From assembly GCF_044761985.1 (NCBI RefSeq), contig NZ_JBIWDK010000005.1:231301-295300 (forward strand): DNA of 64,000 bases, written 5' to 3'. Below are positions 59,711-64,000 of this stretch, one piece after another (position 1 is the first letter of the stretch; each line of letters opens with the position of its first letter). The stretch is from Peribacillus sp044761985. GTDB lineage: Bacteria; Bacillota; Bacilli; Bacillales; DSM-1321. The notes beneath the pieces were generated by a model. The model was given only the letters and a program-made list of their open reading frames with translations, was not told where the DNA came from and did no database searches. A program made the translations under genes and the position numbers.

Positions 59711-61222
59711 CTATTCAGTTCGCTTTTCCCTTTTCTTTAGTCTTGTCAGAGTCACTAGACTGATAACGGCAAAAAGTAGGACGATAAGATAAATGGTGTG
59801 CAGGGACGTCGTAAGTCCTTCCTGTAATACCTCTACTACATCTTTAGGCAGCATAGCACGCTCTTCACTATCCAATAATTTATTGGCTGTGTCGATCGTC
59901 ACTTTTGAATCAACTGCTGCATGTTCATTCAAATAGGCTTGCAGCCTTGTATTCATGACTCCCCCGAGTAAAGCGGCTCCCACAGTATTCCCAAGATTCC
60001 GCATGAACATATTCGAGGCAGTTGCAATCCCCCGGCGTTCCCAACTGACCGTCTTTTGTATGACGACGATGAAAGATGTCGATGTCAAACCCATCCCCAC
60101 CCCAACAAAGAAAGATCCCATTGCTGCAATAAGTGGACCAGCTTCTGGCTTCATCAAAACTAAAATCGCGCTTCCAAGAATCAAAGAAACCCCACCAAGG
60201 AGTGATGTAGCCTTAAACCCTATTTTTAACAAGAGTCTACCAGCAAAAACCGAAGCAATTGGCCAACCAATGGACATGGCAGTCAGTGTAAAACCTGCAA
60301 CTGTCGGTGAGCGTTCCATTACCCCTTGAACAAACGTTGGAAGGAAACTCGACAATCCAATCATCATCACCCCTGTTGTCAGCGAAACAAGGTTTGCTAT
60401 TAAAATTGAGCGCTCTTTCCATATTTCAAATGGCATCATCGGCTCGGAAGCCCTTTTTTCCTGAACGATGAATAAAACAAACGAAACGACGGCAATTCCA
60501 ACAAGTGAAATGGCTGGAGTAGAAGCCCAGGACCATTTTACTCCACCTTGGACAAGGACCACCATCAAGGTGGATATCGATAAAGTCAGCAACGCCGCCC
60601 CTATATAGTCAATATCACGTTTTTTCTTTTCAATATTTTCATGAAGGAACATCCAGATTCCAACAAATGATAGTAAACCCAAGGGAATGTTGATCCAGAA
60701 TACAAGTCTCCAAGAAAGAGACTCGACAATCAACCCGCCCAATGCCGGTCCCATGACAGCAGAAATACCCCATACGCTTGAGAGGTATCCTTGGATGCGG
60801 GCCCTCTCTTCATTCTTATAAATGTCCCCGACAATGGTTGAGGCTACTGGAGCGACCGCCCCGGCACCAAACCCCTGCAGAAATCGATAAAATATGAGCT
60901 CCGTCATCGAGTCAGCAAAGCCACATAGAACCGAACCAATCAGGAAGACGATAATGCCAAATAAAAGAACAGGCTTTCGACCGACTATGTCGGATAACTT
61001 TCCATATATCAAGACCGTCACGGCATTCATAAGTAAATAGCCGGAAAAAACCCAGCTATATAATGAAAAGCCACCCAGGTCACTGACAATGGCAGGCATG
61101 GCCGTCGACACAATGGTACCTTCAATTGCATTCATGAACATCGCCATCATGATCGCCGCAAGGATGAATGGCCGCTTTAATTTTAAGTTTTGACCGTTCG
61201 AAGTATTTATTGCTTGTACCAA
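59711..61222 (-). CDS. MFS drug exporter, DHA2 (EmrB/QacA) type
   Basis: A 503-residue protein with about 14 membrane helices. Motif A is GKLSDIVGRKPVLL, and the antiporter motif C region is GPALGGLIVESLSWRLVFWINIPLG; the first helix carries the family's acidic residue in MNAIEGTIVSTAMPAI. Likely proton-coupled efflux of drugs or toxic metabolites; substrate unknown. The TTG at 61222 has GAGAGG 9 bases upstream, while the ATG at 61231 directly abuts it. It is inserted between ccpC and darB relative to B. subtilis. Confidence 0.9.
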   Translation of the reverse strand: MVQAINTSNGQNLKLKRPFILAAIMMAMFMNAIEGTIVSTAMPAIVSDLGGFSLYSWVFSGYLLMNAVTVLIYGKLSDIVGRKPVLLFGIIVFLIGSVLCGFADSMTELIFYRFLQGFGAGAVAPVASTIVGDIYKNEERARIQGYLSSVWGISAVMGPALGGLIVESLSWRLVFWINIPLGLLSFVGIWMFLHENIEKKKRDIDYIGAALLTLSISTLMVVLVQGGVKWSWASTPAISLVGIAVVSFVLFIVQEKRASEPMMPFEIWKERSILIANLVSLTTGVMMIGLSSFLPTFVQGVMERSPTVAGFTLTAMSIGWPIASVFAGRLLLKIGFKATSLLGGVSLILGSAILVLMKPEAGPLIAAMGSFFVGVGMGLTSTSFIVVIQKTVSWERRGIATASNMFMRNLGNTVGAALLGGVMNTRLQAYLNEHAAVDSKVTIDTANKLLDSEERAMLPKDVVEVLQEGLTTSLHTIYLIVLLFAVISLVTLTRLKKREKRTE

Positions 61223-61293
61223 GTTACGCATCCTCTCAACTAATATGATATCTATGGTTAACCCATTTTTAGTGATTTATGTAGAATAAGAAA

Positions 61294-61311
61294 ACTCGCC
61301 ACTTGGCGAGT
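61294..61311 (-). terminator. darB terminator
   Basis: ACTCGCC / GGCGAGT with a 4-base loop, followed by TTTTCTTATT on the minus strand, about 35 bases after the darB stop. Confidence 0.85.
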
Positions 61312-61346
61312 CTGAGGTAAACTGTTCATTTACTATGGATATTTCC

Positions 61347-61787
61347 TCATTCAGGCAACAATTGTTCTTTAAAGACTTTCTTCAAAATCGCCCTTCTCGT
61401 AAGAATGCCTTCAAATAGATGTTCGTCATTCTCAACACAGACAAATGGATGATCAATTAACATTTCTACCCCTTTTATCAATGGATCGTCTATATTCAGA
61501 CGAGGTATATCTATATTCATAATTTCGGAAACTTTTTTATTCTCCAGATTATCAAATTCAATTCTCTCAAGTCCCAAGATAGAGTCGAGAATGACTGGTG
61601 TGCTGATTAAGCCATGCAGTTTGTACATTGGATCTAACACAGGAATGGCCGTATAACCGCTCTTCGTTAATACCAATAGCGCATGTTCTAAATTATTGGT
61701 TACCTGCACGTGGGCCACGCGTTCAGAAGAAATCATTAAGTCTTTCACGCTGGATTCCAATAAATCCCCATCATGAGTACCGATCAT
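61347..61787 (-). CDS. darB: DarB (YkuL/CbpB), CBS-domain c-di-AMP receptor
   Basis: A 146-residue protein made of two CBS domains (VAHVQVTNNLEHALLVLTKS and VCVENDEHLFEGILTRRAIL). In B. subtilis free DarB activates the (p)ppGpp synthetase Rel and pyruvate carboxylase; c-di-AMP binding blocks both. The IPVLD and GYTAIP residues around the ligand pocket are conserved. The ATG at 61787 has AAGGGG 7 bases upstream; the ATG at 61805 lies before that site. Confidence 0.92.
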   Translation of the reverse strand: MIGTHDGDLLESSVKDLMISSERVAHVQVTNNLEHALLVLTKSGYTAIPVLDPMYKLHGLISTPVILDSILGLERIEFDNLENKKVSEIMNIDIPRLNIDDPLIKGVEMLIDHPFVCVENDEHLFEGILTRRAILKKVFKEQLLPE

Positions 61788-61893
61788 GTTAAAACCCCTT
61801 ACCATATGTTTTTATATATATATCCCTTATTCTAGTTTAACATAAACACGCAGAAAAGGCCCAATCAAACACCCCTTCAATTCCAAAAAAAGG

Positions 61894-61909
61894 GACCTTT
61901 TAAAAGGTC
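61894..61909 (-). terminator. Terminator of the zinc-ribbon gene
   Basis: A perfect palindrome GACCTTTTAAAAGGTC followed on the minus strand by CCCTTTTTTT, right at the stop codon of the gene at 61912. Confidence 0.8.
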
Positions 61910-61911
61910 GA

Positions 61912-62058
61912 TTACCCCTTGCTTGTTTTGATATCACCTTTTTCATAACCACATTCAGGGCATCGATAAATAACATTTTGATTGGACTGGGCGGTTAAAA
62001 CATCCTCTAATATCCTCTCATCGGAACAAACAGGGCATATCGCTTTTGGTTTTTTCAT
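61912..62058 (-). CDS. Small zinc-ribbon protein
   Basis: A 48-residue protein: MKKPKAICPVCSDERILE, then a Gln/Asn-rich linker and YRCPECGYEKGD. Cys pairs 8/11 and 33/36 form a treble-clef or rubredoxin-type zinc ribbon. AGGAGGG lies 6 bases before the ATG at 62058; the ATG at 62064 abuts that site. It sits between ykuJ and darB, is conserved-looking, and has its own terminator. Function unknown; I cannot match it to a named B. subtilis gene. Confidence 0.75.
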   Translation of the reverse strand: MKKPKAICPVCSDERILEDVLTAQSNQNVIYRCPECGYEKGDIKTSKG

Positions 62059-62147
62059 CTTCATCCCTCCTCTTTATAATGTGTCATAAAGTCATTGTAT
62101 TCATTCAAACCACCTGGCTCCCTAAATCACACTAATAAACAAAATAA

Positions 62148-62179
62148 AAAAGCTGCTTTCCTAATGGAATGCAGCTTTT
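62148..62179 (-). terminator. ykuJ terminator
   Basis: AAAAGCTGC / GCAGCTTTT with an inner TTCC/GGAA pairing, 10 bases after the ykuJ stop, followed by TTATTTTG on the minus strand. Confidence 0.88.
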
Positions 62180-62189
62180 ACAAATTAAA

Positions 62190-62429
62190 TTAAGATTGAA
62201 GAAGATCAAAGATTTCAATGGTAATCATATCAACATTATCGAATTGATATTTTGATGATTTCCCTTTATCACTGTATACTTCAAGCTCGAACATTTCTGT
62301 TTTGCTGAAATATGTAACCTGGCATTTTTTCACACCATCTATTTCAAAAAAACGCTGAGCAGATTCAGATTCCTTTGCTTGCTCTTGAAGACTTTTCAAT
62401 CTGGTAAGAATGCCCTGTAATTGAGACAT
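62190..62429 (-). CDS. ykuJ: YkuJ, DUF1797 protein
   Basis: A 79-residue protein with the YkuJ pattern: helical N-terminus (LQGILTRLKSLQEQAKESES), then beta-strands RFFEIDGVKKCQVTYFS and FELEVYSDKG. A structure of the family is known but no role. AGGAGAGGGAGT-type ribosome site precedes the ATG. Position upstream of darB (ykuL) matches B. subtilis. Confidence 0.92.
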   Translation of the reverse strand: MSQLQGILTRLKSLQEQAKESESAQRFFEIDGVKKCQVTYFSKTEMFELEVYSDKGKSSKYQFDNVDMITIEIFDLLQS

Positions 62430-62612
62430 ACTCCCTCTCCTTTCTGAATAAAACCTTTTCGATAGGTTTCACTATACCATACTTTTCTATACAGTAGCCA
62501 CGCTGAAATAAATTCAGAATAATTAAAACCTTCATTCTTTACATGCTACTATTATCAGAATAAAATAAGGAATGAATTTTGTACACAAAAAATTTTCCGG
62601 AGGTGCATTTTA

Positions 62613-63590
62613 TTGGTTAAGGTTAGTGATCTCGGTTATCGTGTTTCTCTCATTGACGGTTTTGATCTAGGTAGGGAGAACCGAACTGGTACGTATGTAA
62701 TGGCCGATAGGGTCATTACTTTAGTTGAGACATCCGCCAGCCCCTCCATCCCTCATGTACTCAAGGGGTTGCAAGCGCTGGGGATAGCTTTAGAAGACAT
62801 TACATATATCATTCTAACCCATATTCATTTGGACCATGCAGGGGGGGTTGGCCTTTTTTTACAGCATTGCCCGAACGCAAAAGTGGTTGTCCATCCAAAA
62901 GGTGCGCGCCATCTTGAAGATCCAACGCGATTGGTTGCAGGGGCAAAAGAGGTCTACGGTGCGGATTTCGACAAACTTTTCAACCCCATCCTTCCAGTTC
63001 CGCACGAAAAAATCATTATTAAGGGAAACAAGGAATCCCTTGAAACGAGCGACAACTGTACCTTGACCTTTTATGATACCCCAGGCCACGCAAACCACCA
63101 TCTCAGCATATACGATTCAGTTTCAAAAGGTATGTTTTCCGGTGATACGGTCGGTGTGTACTATCGTGAACTTGAACCAGATGGCATCGAATTATATTTA
63201 CCTTCTACATCACCTAATCAATTTAATCCCATAGCGATGCTTGCCGCAGCGGATTTGTATGAAAGTTTGGATGTGAATCGGATATATTTTGGCCATTACG
63301 GCGTTTCGGATAATCCAACGGAAGTATATAAACAATTGCGCTACTGGTTGCCCATTTTCGTTCAAACAGCTGAAACTGCCTTCAACGAATACAAGACGTT
63401 CAAGGAACAAGTAGATGCAACTATAGAAATGATTTTCGATAAAGTCACCACCCACCTTGCATCAATGGGCATAACGGGGGACCATCCCGTGTTCGAAATT
63501 ATTAGGATGGACCTGGAAGTCTGTTCCATGGGGTTAATCGACTATTTGGTCAAACGTGATAACCCAGGATATAATCCTATCCAAAAGTAA
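62613..63590 (+). CDS. MBL-fold metallo-hydrolase
   Basis: A 325-residue metallo-beta-lactamase-fold enzyme. Zinc ligands appear in THIHLDHAGG (about 69-78), TPGHANHH (about 156), SGDTVG and GHYG. A helical C-terminal domain (about 225-325) resembles glyoxalase II or thiolesterase-type members. The TTG at 62613 follows CGGAGGTG at 7 bases. Substrate unknown. The next gene, for a small redoxin, starts 53 bases downstream. Confidence 0.88.
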   Translation: MVKVSDLGYRVSLIDGFDLGRENRTGTYVMADRVITLVETSASPSIPHVLKGLQALGIALEDITYIILTHIHLDHAGGVGLFLQHCPNAKVVVHPKGARHLEDPTRLVAGAKEVYGADFDKLFNPILPVPHEKIIIKGNKESLETSDNCTLTFYDTPGHANHHLSIYDSVSKGMFSGDTVGVYYRELEPDGIELYLPSTSPNQFNPIAMLAAADLYESLDVNRIYFGHYGVSDNPTEVYKQLRYWLPIFVQTAETAFNEYKTFKEQVDATIEMIFDKVTTHLASMGITGDHPVFEIIRMDLEVCSMGLIDYLVKRDNPGYNPIQK

Positions 63591-63643
63591 TGCCATTCTT
63601 TATAATGAATAAGAACTCAATTAAAGATTATTTGGAGGAAATC

Positions 63644-63877
63644 ATGAAAGACATTACCCTATATACACAACCCGAATGCCCTCCCTGCAAGATAACGAAA
63701 TTGTTTCTGGATGATAACAATATCGAATATAAGGAAAAAGATATTAAAGCAGATGGGCATGCCCGCAAAGAATTGACTAATAAATATGGATCATATTCCA
63801 CACCTACAGTAGTCATCGATGGAAAAGCCATCATTGGTTTTAATATCGATGCCATTGAAAAGGAATTGAATCTTTAA
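63644..63877 (+). CDS. Glutaredoxin-like (NrdH-type) redoxin
   Basis: A 77-residue thioredoxin-fold protein with an active-site CPPC (TQPECPPCKITK, about 9-20), the cis-Pro loop YSTPTVVIDGKAIIGF, and the usual short NrdH length. It probably reduces disulfides using thioredoxin reductase. GGAGGAA lies 4 bases before the ATG at 63644; the in-frame ATG at 63590 lacks a ribosome site. A strong terminator follows, so it closes a two-gene unit with the MBL hydrolase. Confidence 0.88.
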   Translation: MKDITLYTQPECPPCKITKLFLDDNNIEYKEKDIKADGHARKELTNKYGSYSTPTVVIDGKAIIGFNIDAIEKELNL

Positions 63878-63911
63878 TTTTAAAAAAGTCTAAAGAAGAT
63901 CATCTTAAAAT

Positions 63912-63957
63912 GTACCCTATAGAGTAGACACTTTAAAAAAGTCTCTCTATAGGGTAC
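63912..63957 (+). terminator. Terminator of the MBL hydrolase-redoxin unit
   Basis: GTACCCTATAGAG / CTCTATAGGGTAC (13 bp) enclose an inner AGAC/GTCT pairing, followed by TTTTATTTG. Nothing identifiable lies between this and the window end. Confidence 0.88.
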
Positions 63958-64000
63958 TTTTATTTGTATAAAGAAAAGATAGGATTGGAGATACATCACA

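Noticed and set aside
1..64000. CRISPR arrays, transposases, prophage genes, tRNA or rRNA genes
   Set aside because: No repeat-spacer pattern, no transposase- or integrase-like protein, and no tRNA cloverleaf or rRNA sequence was noticed on either strand; every large ORF has a conventional chromosomal identity.

Overview
The window comes from a low-GC Gram-positive spore former of the Bacillaceae. Gene content and order follow the Bacillus subtilis ylb-cta-pycA-yla-ykt and pdh-ykr-yku neighbourhoods closely. Proteins differ enough from B. subtilis, and the trp and hut operons are placed differently, so a Peribacillus / Bacillus simplex-like organism is my best guess (inference only). There is no rRNA, tRNA, insertion sequence, prophage or CRISPR array. 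This is chromosomal core with two amino-acid operons set into it.

Layout. 1-4.3 kb: ylbF (partial), a small lipoprotein, ylbE, ylbD, a hotdog thioesterase, ylbC, ylbA and ctaM. 4.4-12.3 kb: the caa3 cytochrome oxidase operon ctaCDEFG, ctaB for heme O and the divergent ctaA for heme A. 12.4-25.4 kb: pycA, ylaN, ylaL, ylaK (PhoH), ylaJ, ylaI, two unnamed genes, ylaH, typA/bipA, ylaF, suhB, ykzI and yktB; ftsW and the glutaminase gene of the B. subtilis order are missing. 25.5-32.7 kb: a complete trpEGDCFBA operon behind two tandem Trp-specific T-box leaders, sitting between yktB and yktA. 33-35.8 kb: a nitronate-monooxygenase-like gene and speA.

35.8-36.2 kb: an SR1-like dual-function small RNA encoding the 41-residue SR1P peptide, with a perfect CcpN operator match upstream. 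36.2-41.9 kb: hutHUIG, preceded by a strong promoter and an unusual 5' leader. That leader carries a 25-codon ORF ending inside a long hairpin whose 3' arm can also pair with the hutH ribosome binding site. No hutP is present. 42-50 kb: small genes, a polysaccharide deacetylase and the pyruvate dehydrogenase operon pdhABCD. 50-56.5 kb: ykyA, a YjcZ-type sporulation peptide, def, ykrA, two candidate tiny genes, rpoY-rnjA and ktrC. 56.5-64 kb: dapH-dapL, ccpC, a 14-TM drug exporter, darB, a zinc-ribbon peptide, ykuJ, an MBL hydrolase and a small thioredoxin-fold protein.

Much of the window concerns central carbon metabolism and its control: pyruvate dehydrogenase, pyruvate carboxylase, the respiratory oxidase, CcpC, SR1/SR1P and histidine use. 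Three products (PycA, KtrC, DarB) belong to families tied to c-di-AMP signalling. The least-explained element is the hut leader.
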